DNA from: Actinokineospora fastidiosa
GTDB lineage: Bacteria; Actinomycetota; Actinomycetes; Mycobacteriales; Pseudonocardiaceae
NCBI RefSeq assembly: GCF_014648415.1
Contig: NZ_BMRB01000002.1
Span: 827,260-891,259 of the forward strand
DNA: 64,000 bases
Reading direction: 5' to 3'
Under the pieces are notes generated by a model. It was not told where the DNA came from. It saw nothing but the letters and a program-made list of their open reading frames with translations, and ran no database searches. This document shows, piece by piece, positions 33,336 to 43,238 of the stretch. Numbering within the stretch: the stretch's first letter is position 1; each line of letters starts with the position of its first letter. The position numbers and the translations under genes are program-made.

Positions 33336-36300
33336 ATGGGTCGACGCCTGATGTCCGCGGTGGCGGCGCTGGTGGTCGGGGTCGGGGTGATCGTGCCCCT
33401 CTCGGGCGGGCAGGCGGTCGCCGAGGAGTCCGACCGGCTCGCGGTCGGGGAGGTCGTCGACATCGGGGCGGGCGCCAGGCCGGGGGACGACGGGCTCGCC
33501 CGGGACGCGCTGCGGTCGGACCTCAGCGGCGAGCGGTTCTACTTCGTCATGCCGGACCGCTTCGCCAACGGGGACCGGCGCAACGACCGGGGCGGCTCGC
33601 CGTCGCGCGACCGGCTCGTGCACGGGTTCGACCCCGAGGACAAGGGCTTCTACCACGGCGGCGACCTCAAAGGGCTGCGCCAGAAGCTCGACTACCTCGA
33701 CGGCATGGGCGTCACCGCGATCTGGATGACGCCGATGTTCGCCAACCGCTGGGTGCAGGGCAGCGGCGAGGACGTCTCCGCCGCCTACCACGGCTACTGG
33801 ACCACCGACTTCACCCGGTTCGACCCGCACTTCGGCACCACCCAGGACATGCGCGCGCTGATCGCCGACGCGCACCGCCGCGGGATCAAGGTGTTCTTCG
33901 ACATCGTCGCCAACCACACCGCCGACGTGATCGACTACGCCGAGGGCCGCTACGAGTACGTCAGCACCGGCGCGCAGCCCTACCTCGACGCCGACGGCGA
34001 CCCGGTCGACATCAAGGCGCTCGCGGGCAGCCCGGACTTCCCCGAGCTGGACCCGGCGTCCTCCTTCCCCTACACGCCCGTCTTCCGCACCGAGGCGGAC
34101 AAGACGGTCAAGGTCCCCGCCTGGCTCAACGACCCGTCGCTCTACCACAACCGCGGCGACTCCACGTTCAGCGGCGAGTCCACCGAGTACGGCGACTTCG
34201 TCGGCCTCGACGACCTGATGACCGAGCACCCGCGCGTGGTCGACGGCATGCGGGACATCTTCACCTCGTGGATCGACACCCTGGACATCGACGGGTACCG
34301 GGTGGACACGGTCAAGCACGTCAACATGGAGTTCTGGCAGGCGCTCGCGCCGCACGTGAAGGCGTACGCGGAGAGCAGGGGCAAGCGGGACTTCTTCGTC
34401 TTCGGCGAGGTGTTCAGCTCCGACACCGCGCTCACGTCCAGCTACACCACGACCGGCGGCATGCAGTCCACCTTGGACTTCCCGTTCCAGTCCGGGGCGC
34501 TGACGTTCCTGGCAGGCAAGGGCGCGGGCAGGCTCGGCGAGGTGCTGCTGGAGGACGACCGCTACACCGACGCCGACTCCAACGCGAACTCGCTGCCGAC
34601 GTTCCTCGGCAACCACGACATGGGCCGCATCGCCTGGCAGCTGCGGCAGGAGCGGCCGGGCATCACCGACGCCGAGCTGCTGGAGCGGCTGGAGCTGGGC
34701 AACGCGCTCATGTACTTCTGGCGCGGCAACCCGGTCGTGTACTACGGCGACGAGCAGGGCATGGCGGGCTCGGGCGGGGACAAGCTCGCCCGGCAGTCGA
34801 TGTTCGCCAGCAGGACCCCGGAGTACGCGGCCGAGACGTTCGTCGGGAGTGGACGGACCGGCGCGCAGGACAACTTCCGGCAGCAGCACCCGCTGTACCG
34901 CCAGCTCGGCGCGCTGGCCGACTTCGTCGAGCGGGACACCGTGTGGCGGACGGGAAACCAGGAGCTGCGGCTGGCCTCGGGCGACGTGATCGCGTTCAGC
35001 CGGACGGACAAGCGCAGGCTCCAGGAGTTCGTCGTGGTGGCCAACGCGGGCACGGCCGCGGCCGAGGTCGACGTGCCGGTGGGCGCCGCGCGGTACCGGA
35101 CGGTGTACCCGTCGGCGGGCGACGGGCCGGTGGCTGCGGACGGCAAGGTGCGGGTGAGCGTGCCGCCGATGTCGGTGCTGGTGCTGGAGTCGGTGCACCG
35201 CGTCCCGTCCGGCGGGGTGAGCCCGACGCTGGTGGCCCCGGCCGAGGGCACCGTGCTCGACGAGCGGGTCGAGGTGCGCGCGGACGGGGTGACGGCGGCG
35301 TTCGCGCAGGCGACGTTCGCCGCCCGGGTCGAGGGCGCTGCCGAGTGGACCGTCCTGGGCACCGACGACGCCGCGCCGTACCGGGTGTACGCGGACGTGG
35401 CGGGGCTGCCGGGCGCGCAGGCGGGCAAGCGCGTCGAGTTCCGGGTCGTGGTGCGGGACGCGCACGGCGCGCTGGGCGCGGACGGCGCGGCGGTCGCGCT
35501 GGTGCCCGCTCCCCCGGCGGGCGGGCCGACGACGGGCAGCCCGGACTGGCTGGTCGTGCACTACCGGCGACCCGCGGGCGACTACGACGGCTGGACGCTG
35601 CACGTGTGGGGCGATGTCGAGCAGCCCACCGACTGGGCGGCGGGCCTGCCGTTCGCGGGCGAGACGCCGTACGGGCGGTTCGCGTGGGTCAGGCTCAAGC
35701 CGGGCGCGCGGTCGGTGGGCACCGTCGTGCACAAGGGCGACGAGAAGGACGGCGGCGACCGGGTCATCAGCCCGCCCGTCACGCCGCAGGTGTGGCTGGA
35801 CCAGGGCGATCCGGCGGCGCACCCGACCGAGGTGGCGGCGACGGGCCGGGTCGCCGTGCACTACCGCAGTCCGGACGGCGATCCGTCGGGCGCGGTCGTG
35901 CGCGTGGCGGGTCAGGACGACGTCCCGCTGGCGGGCAGGGACGACTTCGGGGCGCACGCCGCCGTGCCCGCGTCCGGTCTCCCGCTGGAGTTCAGCGTGG
36001 TCGAGGACGGCGCGGTGGTGGCGTCCGGCCGGGCGACCGGCGGTTCGGCGTGGGTGGTCGGCGACCGCGTGCACGCCAGCCGCGCGGCGGCGGAGAACCG
36101 GGCGGTCATCCACTACCACCGCCCGGACGGCGACTACACCGACTGGGTGCTCTACCACTGGACGGGGTCGCTGAACCCGAGTCCTGGGTGGACGCAGTCG
36201 CGGCCGAAGGACGGCCAGGACGGGTTCGGGATCAGCTGGTCGGTGGAGCTGGCGCCGGGCGCGGCCGGGCTCAGCCACATCATCCACAAGGGCGACACCA

Positions 36301-38999
36301 AGGACCCCGGCGCGGACCAGTTCCTCGACGTCGGCGGCACGGGGCACGAGGTGTGGTTCGTGTCCGGCTCGGCGCGCGCGGACGGGACTGCGTCGTGGGT
36401 GCTGCCGCCGTCCACCGCGCCCGCCGCGGACGCGGACCTGGGCCAGTCCAAGGCGGTGTGGGTCAGCCGCGACAAGCTGGTGTGGGACGTGCCGGTGTCG
36501 GCGTCCGACGGCTACCACGTGCGGTACGACCCGGCGGGCGGCATCCGGCTCGCCGACGGGGCGATCGTCGGCGGGAAGCACCTGCGGCTGAGGCCGGACG
36601 GGACGCTCGACGGCGACCTCGCGGCGCGGTTCCCGCACCTGGCGGGCAGGCCGGTGTTCTCCGTGCGCGACACAGCCCGCATCGACGAGGCGTTAGGCGC
36701 GCAGCAGGTCGCGGTGCACGTCGACTCCGGCGGGACGCTGCGGCACGCGACCGGCACGCAGCTCGCGGGCGCGCTCGACGACCGGTACGCGGCGGCGGCC
36801 GAGCTGGACTACCGGCCCCGGGTCTCCGGGGCGACGGCGTCGGCGCGGCTGTGGGCGCCCACGGCGACCTCGGTGCGGCTGCGCCTGTTCGCCGAGCCGG
36901 GCGACACTCCCGATGAGGTGGTCCCGCTGGCGCGGGACGCGGCGACCGGGTCGTGGTCGGGCTCGGGGCCGTGGCGGGACCGGTACTACCAGTTCGAGGT
37001 GACCGGCTGGTCGCCGACGGAGCGGAAGGTCCGGACGGTCGTGGTGACCGACCCGTACTCGGTGGCGCTGTCGGTGGACTCGACGCACTCGCAGTTCATC
37101 GACGTGGCGGCGGCCGCGCCGCCCGGGTGGTCGGCGGAGGTGGCGCGCGGCCTCGGCGGCGACCCGACCGAGCACGGGATCACCGAGCTGCACGTGCGGG
37201 ACTTCTCGATCAGCGACCCGACGGTGCCCGAGCCGGACCGCGGCACCTACAAGGCGTTCACGCACCGGGACTCCGCCGGGATGACGCACCTGCGCGACCT
37301 CGCGGCGGCCGGGCTGGACACCGTGCACCTGCTGCCGACCTTCGACATCGCCAGCATCCCCGAGCGCCGCGCCGACCAGGCGTCGCCGCAGTGCGACCTG
37401 GCCGCCCTGCCCCCGGACTCGGCCGCGCAGCAGGAGTGCGTGATGGCCGCGGCGGCCCGCGACGGCTTTAACTGGGGCTACGACCCGCTGCACTTCGACG
37501 TGCCGGAGGGCTCCTACGCCACCGACGACGCCCAGTCCGGCGCCGCGCGGGTGAGCCAGTACCGGTCGATGGTGCAGGCGCTGCACGCGAACGGCAACAA
37601 GGTCGTGGTGGACGTCGTCTACAACCACACCCACGCCGCAGGTGACGCGCCGTCCTCCGTGCTGGACAAGATCGTGCCCGGGTACTACCAGCGCCTGGAC
37701 GCGGTCGGGGCGGTGGCGGACTCCACGTGCTGCGCGAACACCGCGCCGGAGAACACGATGATGGGCAAGATGGTCGTGGACTCGGTCGTGCACTGGGCGC
37801 GGACGTACAAGGTGGACGGCTTCCGGTTCGACCTGATGGGCCACCACCCGAAGGCGTCGATGCTGGCCGTCCGCGCCGCGCTGGACTCGCTGACGCTGGA
37901 GCGCGACGGCGTCGACGGCCGCAGCGTCCGCGTCTACGGCGAGGGCTGGAACTTCGGGGAGGTCGCCGACGGCGCCCGGTTCGTCCAGGCCACCCAGGCC
38001 ACGATGGCGGGCACCGGCATCGCGACGTTCAGCGACCGCCAGCGCGACGCCGTCCGCGGCGGCGGGCCCTTCGACGCCGACCCGCGCGTCCAGGGCCTGG
38101 CGTCGGGCCTGGCGGGCGACCTCAACGGCGCCCCGGTCAACGGCGACGCCGACGCGCGGCTGGTCAACTACACCGACCTGGTCAAGCTGGGCATGGCGGG
38201 CAACATGGCGGACTACCGCTTCCTCGGCACGTCCGGGACCGTGACGACCGGCCGCCAGGTGGCCTACAACGGCGCGCCCGCGGGCTACGCCGCCGCGCCC
38301 GGCGACATCGTCAACTACTCCGACGCCCACGACAACGAGACCCTCTTCGACGCGCTGACGATGAAGCTGCCCGTCGACACGCCGATGCCGGACCGGGTGC
38401 GGATGCAGAAGATCGCCCACGCGCCCGTCCTGCTGGGCCAGGGCCAGCCGTTCCTGCACGCGGGCAGCGAGTTCCTGCGCTCCAAGTCGCTCGACCGCAA
38501 CAGCTACGACTCCGGCGACTGGTTCAACGTCTACGACCCGACCCTGACCGACAACGGCTTCGGCCGGGGCCTGCCGCCCGCTGCCGACAACCGCGACAAG
38601 TGGGCCTTCCACGGGCCGCTGCTGGCCGACCCCGCCCTGCGGCCCCGGCCCGAGCACATGCGGGCCGCGGTCGACGACACCCTCGAACTGCTCGGCCTGC
38701 GGGCGTCGTCCCCGCTGTTCACCCTGGCCGACCCCGCCCTGGTGCAGGCGAAGCTGTCGTTCCCGGCCGCCGACGCCGGGCTGGTGGTCGCCCACCTGGA
38801 CGACACCGCGGGCCCCGACGTCGACCCGGACCGCGCGGGCCTGCTCGTGGTGATCAACCCGTTCCCGACCGCGCGGGAGATCACCGCGCCGACGGCGGGC
38901 TGGGCCGCGCACCCGCTGTCCGCCGACGCCGCCGCTACCGCGATCGACGGCACGGCGATCACCGTCCCGGCCCGCTCGGTGGTCGTGTTGAGCCGCTGA
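33336..38999 (+). CDS. pulA: Secreted alpha-amylase/pullulanase fusion (two GH13 domains)
   Basis: A 1,887-residue exoenzyme. Signal peptide at 1-30 (VVGVGVIVPLSGGQAVA). Domains: GH13 alpha-amylase-type domain (about 45-600; nucleophile Asp in DIDGYRVDTVKHV, acid Glu in FVFGEVFSS, FLGNHDMGR), an Ig/Fn3-like part, two pullulanase-associated PUD starch-binding domains (VVHYRRPAGDYDGWTLHVWG and VIHYHRPDGDYTDWVLYHW), a CBM48-type domain (ARLWAPTATSVRLRLF), and a GH13 pullulanase domain (signature FNWGYDP, nucleophile in VDGFRFDLMGHH, acid Glu in VYGEGWNFGE, DAHDNETLFD). It should cut both alpha-1,4 and alpha-1,6 bonds in starch and glycogen outside the cell. Strong SD (GAGGAGG). Single gene with its own terminator. 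Confidence 0.9.
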   Translation: MGRRLMSAVAALVVGVGVIVPLSGGQAVAEESDRLAVGEVVDIGAGARPGDDGLARDALRSDLSGERFYFVMPDRFANGDRRNDRGGSPSRDRLVHGFDPEDKGFYHGGDLKGLRQKLDYLDGMGVTAIWMTPMFANRWVQGSGEDVSAAYHGYWTTDFTRFDPHFGTTQDMRALIADAHRRGIKVFFDIVANHTADVIDYAEGRYEYVSTGAQPYLDADGDPVDIKALAGSPDFPELDPASSFPYTPVFRTEADKTVKVPAWLNDPSLYHNRGDSTFSGESTEYGDFVGLDDLMTEHPRVVDGMRDIFTSWIDTLDIDGYRVDTVKHVNMEFWQALAPHVKAYAESRGKRDFFVFGEVFSSDTALTSSYTTTGGMQSTLDFPFQSGALTFLAGKGAGRLGEVLLEDDRYTDADSNANSLPTFLGNHDMGRIAWQLRQERPGITDAELLERLELGNALMYFWRGNPVVYYGDEQGMAGSGGDKLARQSMFASRTPEYAAETFVGSGRTGAQDNFRQQHPLYRQLGALADFVERDTVWRTGNQELRLASGDVIAFSRTDKRRLQEFVVVANAGTAAAEVDVPVGAARYRTVYPSAGDGPVAADGKVRVSVPPMSVLVLESVHRVPSGGVSPTLVAPAEGTVLDERVEVRADGVTAAFAQATFAARVEGAAEWTVLGTDDAAPYRVYADVAGLPGAQAGKRVEFRVVVRDAHGALGADGAAVALVPAPPAGGPTTGSPDWLVVHYRRPAGDYDGWTLHVWGDVEQPTDWAAGLPFAGETPYGRFAWVRLKPGARSVGTVVHKGDEKDGGDRVISPPVTPQVWLDQGDPAAHPTEVAATGRVAVHYRSPDGDPSGAVVRVAGQDDVPLAGRDDFGAHAAVPASGLPLEFSVVEDGAVVASGRATGGSAWVVGDRVHASRAAAENRAVIHYHRPDGDYTDWVLYHWTGSLNPSPGWTQSRPKDGQDGFGISWSVELAPGAAGLSHIIHKGDTKDPGADQFLDVGGTGHEVWFVSGSARADGTASWVLPPSTAPAADADLGQSKAVWVSRDKLVWDVPVSASDGYHVRYDPAGGIRLADGAIVGGKHLRLRPDGTLDGDLAARFPHLAGRPVFSVRDTARIDEALGAQQVAVHVDSGGTLRHATGTQLAGALDDRYAAAAELDYRPRVSGATASARLWAPTATSVRLRLFAEPGDTPDEVVPLARDAATGSWSGSGPWRDRYYQFEVTGWSPTERKVRTVVVTDPYSVALSVDSTHSQFIDVAAAAPPGWSAEVARGLGGDPTEHGITELHVRDFSISDPTVPEPDRGTYKAFTHRDSAGMTHLRDLAAAGLDTVHLLPTFDIASIPERRADQASPQCDLAALPPDSAAQQECVMAAAARDGFNWGYDPLHFDVPEGSYATDDAQSGAARVSQYRSMVQALHANGNKVVVDVVYNHTHAAGDAPSSVLDKIVPGYYQRLDAVGAVADSTCCANTAPENTMMGKMVVDSVVHWARTYKVDGFRFDLMGHHPKASMLAVRAALDSLTLERDGVDGRSVRVYGEGWNFGEVADGARFVQATQATMAGTGIATFSDRQRDAVRGGGPFDADPRVQGLASGLAGDLNGAPVNGDADARLVNYTDLVKLGMAGNMADYRFLGTSGTVTTGRQVAYNGAPAGYAAAPGDIVNYSDAHDNETLFDALTMKLPVDTPMPDRVRMQKIAHAPVLLGQGQPFLHAGSEFLRSKSLDRNSYDSGDWFNVYDPTLTDNGFGRGLPPAADNRDKWAFHGPLLADPALRPRPEHMRAAVDDTLELLGLRASSPLFTLADPALVQAKLSFPAADAGLVVAHLDDTAGPDVDPDRAGLLVVINPFPTAREITAPTAGWAAHPLSADAAATAIDGTAITVPARSVVVLSR

Positions 39000-39007
39000 C
39001 CGGGGAA

Positions 39008-39045
39008 ACGGGCCCCGATTCGGCGCACGCCGAATCGGGGCCCGT
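39008..39045. terminator. Bidirectional terminator between pulA and csoR-like gene
   Basis: ACGGGCCCCGATTCGGCG and CGCCGAATCGGGGCCCGT form an 18-bp perfect stem, 10 bp after pulA and followed by TCTATTC. Confidence 0.85.
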
Positions 39046-39124
39046 CTATTCCGATCGCTATTCACCCGGCGAAAGCCGAGGGCCGCATTCGCCCGAAGAG
39101 AAGTGGCGGACTACCCCGAACAGG

Positions 39125-39406
39125 CTAGGAGCGCACCAGTCTGGCGATGGCCGCGGAGGCCTCCTTGACCTTGACCTCGGCCTCCTCGCCGCCCACCGCC
39201 GCGGCGTGGACGACGCAGGTCGCGAGGTGCTCGTCCAGCAGTTCCAGGGAGAACGACTGCAGCGCCTTCGTGGCCGCCGAGACCTGGGTCAGGATATCGA
39301 TGCAGTACTTGTCCTCCTGCACCATCCGCTGGAGGCCGCGGACCTGGCCCTCGATCCGGCGCAGCCGCTTGAGATAGGCGTCCCTGTTGTCGCTGTCGAT
39401 GGCCAC
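39125..39406 (-). CDS. CsoR/RcnR-family metal-sensing repressor
   Basis: A 93-residue all-helical repressor. The CsoR copper-ligand set is present: Cys in KYCIDILTQ, His in DEHLATC and the Cys two helical turns on (C-H-C pattern). It opens DAYLKRLRRIEGQVRGLQRM, the family signature. It likely releases DNA on Cu(I) binding. No CopA/CopZ gene is adjacent, so its targets other than itself lie elsewhere. GTG start with AGGAGG. An inverted repeat 17-38 bp ahead may be its own operator. Confidence 0.85.
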   Translation of the reverse strand: MAIDSDNRDAYLKRLRRIEGQVRGLQRMVQEDKYCIDILTQVSAATKALQSFSLELLDEHLATCVVHAAAVGGEEAEVKVKEASAAIARLVRS

Positions 39407-39422
39407 TGCGGTCCTCCTCGGG

Positions 39423-39444
39423 GTATCCCGTGAATGATACGGGA
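39423..39444. promoter_or_regulatory. Candidate CsoR operator
   Basis: Nested inverted repeats GTATC...GATAC (39423-39440) and TCCCGT...ACGGGA (39426-39444) just upstream of the csoR-like SD. G/C-rich tracts flanked by TA are usual for CsoR sites. Confidence 0.5.
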
Positions 39445-39471
39445 CCGCCGTCGCTGAGCCGAGAACTCACA

Positions 39472-39487
39472 AATGGTCTAGACCTTG
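39472..39487. promoter_or_regulatory. DasR-responsive element (dre), chitinase promoter, distal
   Basis: AATGGTCTAGACCTTG with the perfect core GGTCTAGACC at 39475-39484, about 60 bp upstream of the chitinase ATG. Confidence 0.75.
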
Positions 39488-39503
39488 ACGGGTCTAGACC
39501 AGT
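39488..39503. promoter_or_regulatory. DasR-responsive element (dre), chitinase promoter, proximal
   Basis: ACGGGTCTAGACCAGT has one mismatch to the dre form ACTGGTCTAGACCAGT. It abuts the distal site, 16 bp centre to centre. Confidence 0.8.
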
Positions 39504-39545
39504 GCTGGTTCAGTGGCTGTTCCCTGCTCACGACAGGAGTCACCG

Positions 39546-40622
39546 ATGTCCCGAAAGCTCGCCGCGTTCTGCGCCGCGGCGGCGACCGCTGTCGCGATCG
39601 TCATCCCCTTGTCTGCGTCCACCGCCCAGGCCGCGGACTGCGTGACCGCGTGGGTGTCGTCCCAGGTCTACACCGGCGGCCAGACCGCCTCCCACAACGG
39701 CCGGAACTGGTCGGCCAAGTGGTGGACCCAGGGCGAGACGCCCGGCGCCGCCGCGGTGTGGGCCGACCAGGGCGCCTGCGGGGGCGGAACGACCCCGCCG
39801 CCCGCCACCTGCACGGCCACCGACTGGGTCGCGGGCCGCAACTACCGCGCGGGCGATGTCGTCCGGTACACCGACGGGCGGCACTACATCGCCGAGCACG
39901 ACAACCCGGGCTACGACCCGACGATCAGCACCTGGTACTGGAACCCGCACACCTGCAACGGCGGCACGACCACGACGACCACGACCTCCCCGCCCGCCCC
40001 GGGCGGCTTCGTCGTCAGCGAGGCGCAGTTCAACCAGATGTTCCCGAACCGGAACCCCTTCTACACCTACTCCGGCCTCACCGCCGCGATGAGCGCCTAC
40101 CCCGGCTTCGCCAAGACCGGCTCGGACACCGTCCGCAGGCAGGAGGCTGCCGCGTTCCTGGCCAACACCAGCCACGAGACCGGCGGGCTGGTGCACATCG
40201 TCGAGCAGAACCAGAACAACTACCCGCACTACTGCGACTCCACCCAGCCCTACGGCTGCCCCGCAGGCCAGGCCGCCTACTACGGCCGCGGCCCCATCCA
40301 GCTGAGCTGGAACTTCAACTACAAGGCCGCCGGTGACGCCCTCGGCCTCCCGCTGCTGACCAACCCCTGGCTGGTGCAGCAGGACGCGTCCGTCGCGTGG
40401 AAGACCGCGCTCTGGTACTGGAACACCCAGAACGGCCCGGGCACGATGACCGCGCACTCGGCGATGGTCAACAGCCGCGGCTTCGGCGAGACGATCCGCA
40501 GCATCAACGGCGCGCTGGAGTGCAACGGCGGCAACCCGGCCCAGGTGCAGAGCCGGGTCACCACCTACCAGCGGTTCGCGCAGATCCTCGGGGTGAGCCC
40601 GGGCGGCAACCTCTACTGCTGA
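39546..40622 (+). CDS. Secreted GH19 chitinase with two carbohydrate-binding modules
   Basis: A 358-residue exoenzyme. Signal peptide 1-29 (ending STAQA-A). Two CBM5/12-like modules at about 30-78 ([33 protein letters not shown]) and 88-138 ([18 protein letters not shown]), a Thr/Pro linker, then a GH19 domain (154-358) with catalytic Glu211 in NTSHETGG and second acid Glu220, plus [15 protein letters not shown]. It hydrolyses chitin to oligomers that the NgcEFG importer can take up; twin dre boxes upstream tie both to DasR. ATG with AGGAG. Its last 10 bp overlap the convergent xylB. Confidence 0.92.
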   Translation: MSRKLAAFCAAAATAVAIVIPLSASTAQAADCVTAWVSSQVYTGGQTASHNGRNWSAKWWTQGETPGAAAVWADQGACGGGTTPPPATCTATDWVAGRNYRAGDVVRYTDGRHYIAEHDNPGYDPTISTWYWNPHTCNGGTTTTTTTSPPAPGGFVVSEAQFNQMFPNRNPFYTYSGLTAAMSAYPGFAKTGSDTVRRQEAAAFLANTSHETGGLVHIVEQNQNNYPHYCDSTQPYGCPAGQAAYYGRGPIQLSWNFNYKAAGDALGLPLLTNPWLVQQDASVAWKTALWYWNTQNGPGTMTAHSAMVNSRGFGETIRSINGALECNGGNPAQVQSRVTTYQRFAQILGVSPGGNLYC

Positions 40623-41989
40623 CCGAGGTCGCGCGCCTCGGCGTACCGCTCGCGCACCGACGGGACGGCGTCTGCGTCGAACCGCGCCGTCCCCGCCGCC
40701 GCCCACCCGGGGGGCGTGTCGCCGCCCGCCAGGCACCAAGCGGCCTGGCGGGCGGCCCCGTCCGCCGCGTACTCGCCGGGTTCGGGGACCAGGACAGGGC
40801 GGCCGAACACGACGGGCGCGATCTGGCGGACAGCTCGGGAACGCGCGCCCCCGCCGACCAGGACGACCCGGTCGGCGCGGGCGCCGTTGGCGATGAGGGC
40901 GTCGACCCCGTCGGCCAGCCCGCACAGCACGCCCTCGACGGCGGCGCGGGCGATGTTGGCCGGGGTGGCGCTGGTCAGGGTGAGGCCGTGCAGGGTCCCG
41001 GTGGCGTCCGGGCGGTTCGGGGTCCGCTCCCCCTGCAGGTACGGGACGAAGACCACGCCCTCGGCGCCCGGCGGGGCCGACAGGGCGAGGTCGCCGAGCC
41101 GGTCGAGGTCGACGCCCAGCATGCGCGCGGTGGTCGTCAGCACCAGCGCCGCGTTGAGCGTGCACACCAGCGGGAGGAACCCGCCCGCGGCGTCGGCGAA
41201 CCCGGCGACCACGCCGGAGGCGTCCGCGGCGGGCACGGCGCTGGGGGTGAACGCGGTGCCGGAGGTCCCGATCGACACCACCACGTCGCCCCGCGCCGCG
41301 CCCACGCCGAGCGCGACCGCGGCGTTGTCGCCCGCCCCGGGCGCCAGGAGCGTGCCGCCGACGCTGCCGACGGCCTCGGCCGGACCGGCGACGCGCGGCA
41401 CCGACGGGCGGTGGCCGAGCGCGGCCTCCAGGATGTCCATCCGGTACTCCCCCGTCGCCGGGGACCAGTAGCCGGTGCCGCTGGCGTCGCTGCGGTCAGT
41501 GGTCAGCTCGCCGCCGCCGAGCCGCCAGGTCAGCCAGTCGTGCGGGAGCGCGACGGCCGCGGTGCGGGCGGCGTTCTCCGGCTCGTGCCGGGCCAGCCAG
41601 CGCAGCTTCGACACCGTCAGCGAGGCCATCGGCACCGTGCCGACCGCGTCGGCCCACGCCCGCGGCCCGCCGAGTTCGGCGACCAGCTCCTCGGCAGCGG
41701 CCGCCGAGCGGGTGTCGTTCCACAGCAGGGCCCTGCGCACGACCGCGCCCTCGTCGTCGAGGCACACCATGCCGTGCTGCTGGCCCGCGATCGACAGGGC
41801 GGCGACATCGTCGATGCCGCCCGCCGCGTCCAGGGCGGCGGTCAGCGCGGTCATCCAGTGGACCGGGTGGACCTCGGTGCCGTCGGGGTGCGGCGCCGAG
41901 CCGGAGCGCACGAGCGCCCCGGTCCCGGCGTCGCGGACGACCACCTTGCACGACTGGGTGGAGGAGTCCACCCCGGCGACGAGCGCCAT
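40613..41989 (-). CDS. xylB: Xylulokinase
   Basis: A 458-residue FGGY-family kinase. Phosphate loop: [15 protein letters not shown]; substrate loop [15 protein letters not shown] (QQHG is typical of xylulokinase); [10 protein letters not shown]; second phosphate site [10 protein letters not shown]-like ([11 protein letters not shown]); adenosine motif [15 protein letters not shown]. It phosphorylates D-xylulose for the pentose phosphate pathway. Its ATG overlaps the xylA stop (ATGA). Confidence 0.93.
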   Translation of the reverse strand: MALVAGVDSSTQSCKVVVRDAGTGALVRSGSAPHPDGTEVHPVHWMTALTAALDAAGGIDDVAALSIAGQQHGMVCLDDEGAVVRRALLWNDTRSAAAAEELVAELGGPRAWADAVGTVPMASLTVSKLRWLARHEPENAARTAAVALPHDWLTWRLGGGELTTDRSDASGTGYWSPATGEYRMDILEAALGHRPSVPRVAGPAEAVGSVGGTLLAPGAGDNAAVALGVGAARGDVVVSIGTSGTAFTPSAVPAADASGVVAGFADAAGGFLPLVCTLNAALVLTTTARMLGVDLDRLGDLALSAPPGAEGVVFVPYLQGERTPNRPDATGTLHGLTLTSATPANIARAAVEGVLCGLADGVDALIANGARADRVVLVGGGARSRAVRQIAPVVFGRPVLVPEPGEYAADGAARQAAWCLAGGDTPPGWAAAGTARFDADAVPSVRERYAEARDLGQQ

Positions 41990-43158
41990 CAGCCGACCCC
42001 GAGCAGGTGCTCGACCGCCAGCTGGTTCAGCGCCACGAAGCCGTAGCCGCGGGCCGCCGCCTTGTCGGCGTCGAAGTCCTCGAACGCGGCGCGGTCGGCG
42101 AGCAGGTCGGCCACGGACTCGCCCGCGCCCAGGGTGGGCGTGCGCAGCTCGTCCAGCCCGGACACCTTCAGCGCCTCCTGGACCCGCGGGTCGGCGCGGA
42201 AGGCCTGGGCGCGCTCACGCAGCAGCAGGTAGGTGCGCATGTTCGCCGCGGCGCTGGCCCAGACGCCCTCGGCGTCCTCGGTGCGGGCGGGCTTGTAGTC
42301 GAAGTGGCGCGGGCCGGTGTAGCCGCCGTGCTCGAGCAGGTCGACCAGGAAGAAGGCGGACAGCAGGTCGCCGTGGCCGAAGACCATGTCCTGGTCGTAG
42401 CGCGGGCCCTTCTGGCCGTTGAGGTCGATGTGGAACAGCTTGCCCGCCCACAGCGCCTGCGCCACGCCGTGCACGAAGTTCAGCCCGGCCATCTGCTCGT
42501 GCCCGACCTCGGGGTTCACGCCGACGATGTCGCCGTGCTCCAGCTCGGCGATGAACGCGATGGCGTGGCCGATGGTGGGCAGGAAGATGTCGCCGCGCGG
42601 CTCGTTGGGCTTGGGCTCCAGGGCCAGGCGCATGCCGTAGCCGCGCTCCTTGACGTAGGCGGCGACGGTGTCGACGCCCTCGCGGTAGCGGTCGAGCGCG
42701 GCGGCGACGTCCTTGGCCGCGTCGGACTCGCTGCCCTCGCGCCCGCCCCACAGCACGTAGGTCGACGCGCCCAGCTCGGCGGCCAGGTCGACGTTGCGCA
42801 GCACCTTGCGCAGCGCGTAGCGGCGGATGGCGCGGTCGTTGTTGGTGAAGCCGCCGTCCTTGAACACCGGGTGGGTGAACAGGTTGGTCGTCGCCATCGG
42901 CACGACCATGCCCGCGGCGTCCAGGGCGGCGCGGAAGCGGGCGACGGTGTCGGCGCGGACGGTGTCGTCGGAGCCGAACGGGATGAGGTCGTCGTCGTGG
43001 AAGGTCACGCCCCACGCGCCCAGCTCGGCCAGCCGCCCGACGGTCTCCACCGGGTCGAGCGCGGGCCGGGTGGCGTCGCCGAACGGGTCGGCGGCGCGCC
43101 AGCCGACGGTCCACAGGCCGAAGCTGAACTTGTCGGCGGGGGTGGGCTGGGGTGCCAC
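41989..43158 (-). CDS. xylA: Xylose isomerase
   Basis: A 389-residue TIM-barrel enzyme, the same length as Streptomyces XylA (class I, short form). Signatures: [12 protein letters not shown] (catalytic His-Asp), [29 protein letters not shown] (metal ligand Glu and Lys), [35 protein letters not shown]. It converts D-xylose to D-xylulose. GTG start at 43158 with GAGGAGG. First gene of xylAB, divergent from xylR. Confidence 0.95.
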   Translation of the reverse strand: MAPQPTPADKFSFGLWTVGWRAADPFGDATRPALDPVETVGRLAELGAWGVTFHDDDLIPFGSDDTVRADTVARFRAALDAAGMVVPMATTNLFTHPVFKDGGFTNNDRAIRRYALRKVLRNVDLAAELGASTYVLWGGREGSESDAAKDVAAALDRYREGVDTVAAYVKERGYGMRLALEPKPNEPRGDIFLPTIGHAIAFIAELEHGDIVGVNPEVGHEQMAGLNFVHGVAQALWAGKLFHIDLNGQKGPRYDQDMVFGHGDLLSAFFLVDLLEHGGYTGPRHFDYKPARTEDAEGVWASAAANMRTYLLLRERAQAFRADPRVQEALKVSGLDELRTPTLGAGESVADLLADRAAFEDFDADKAAARGYGFVALNQLAVEHLLGVG

Positions 43159-43238
43159 GGCGACCTCCTCGAAGCTTTTGGTTCGGGCACTGAACTTAAT
43201 CCTGCCGCGCGGCGGGGTCAAGCACTAGAGTTCGGCGC

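Noticed and set aside
33111-36638. 1,175-codon frame antisense to pulA
   Set aside because: No domain or SD; wobble pattern belongs to the + strand frame.
32474-36916. 1,480-codon + strand frame overlapping the pulA gene in another frame
   Set aside because: Low-complexity Arg/Gly/Ala sequence in the wrong frame. The pulA frame has all GH13 motifs.
43159-43238. Named xyl operator between xylA and xylR
   Set aside because: Only a weak GTTC...GAAC inverted repeat can be seen; too short to call as a site.
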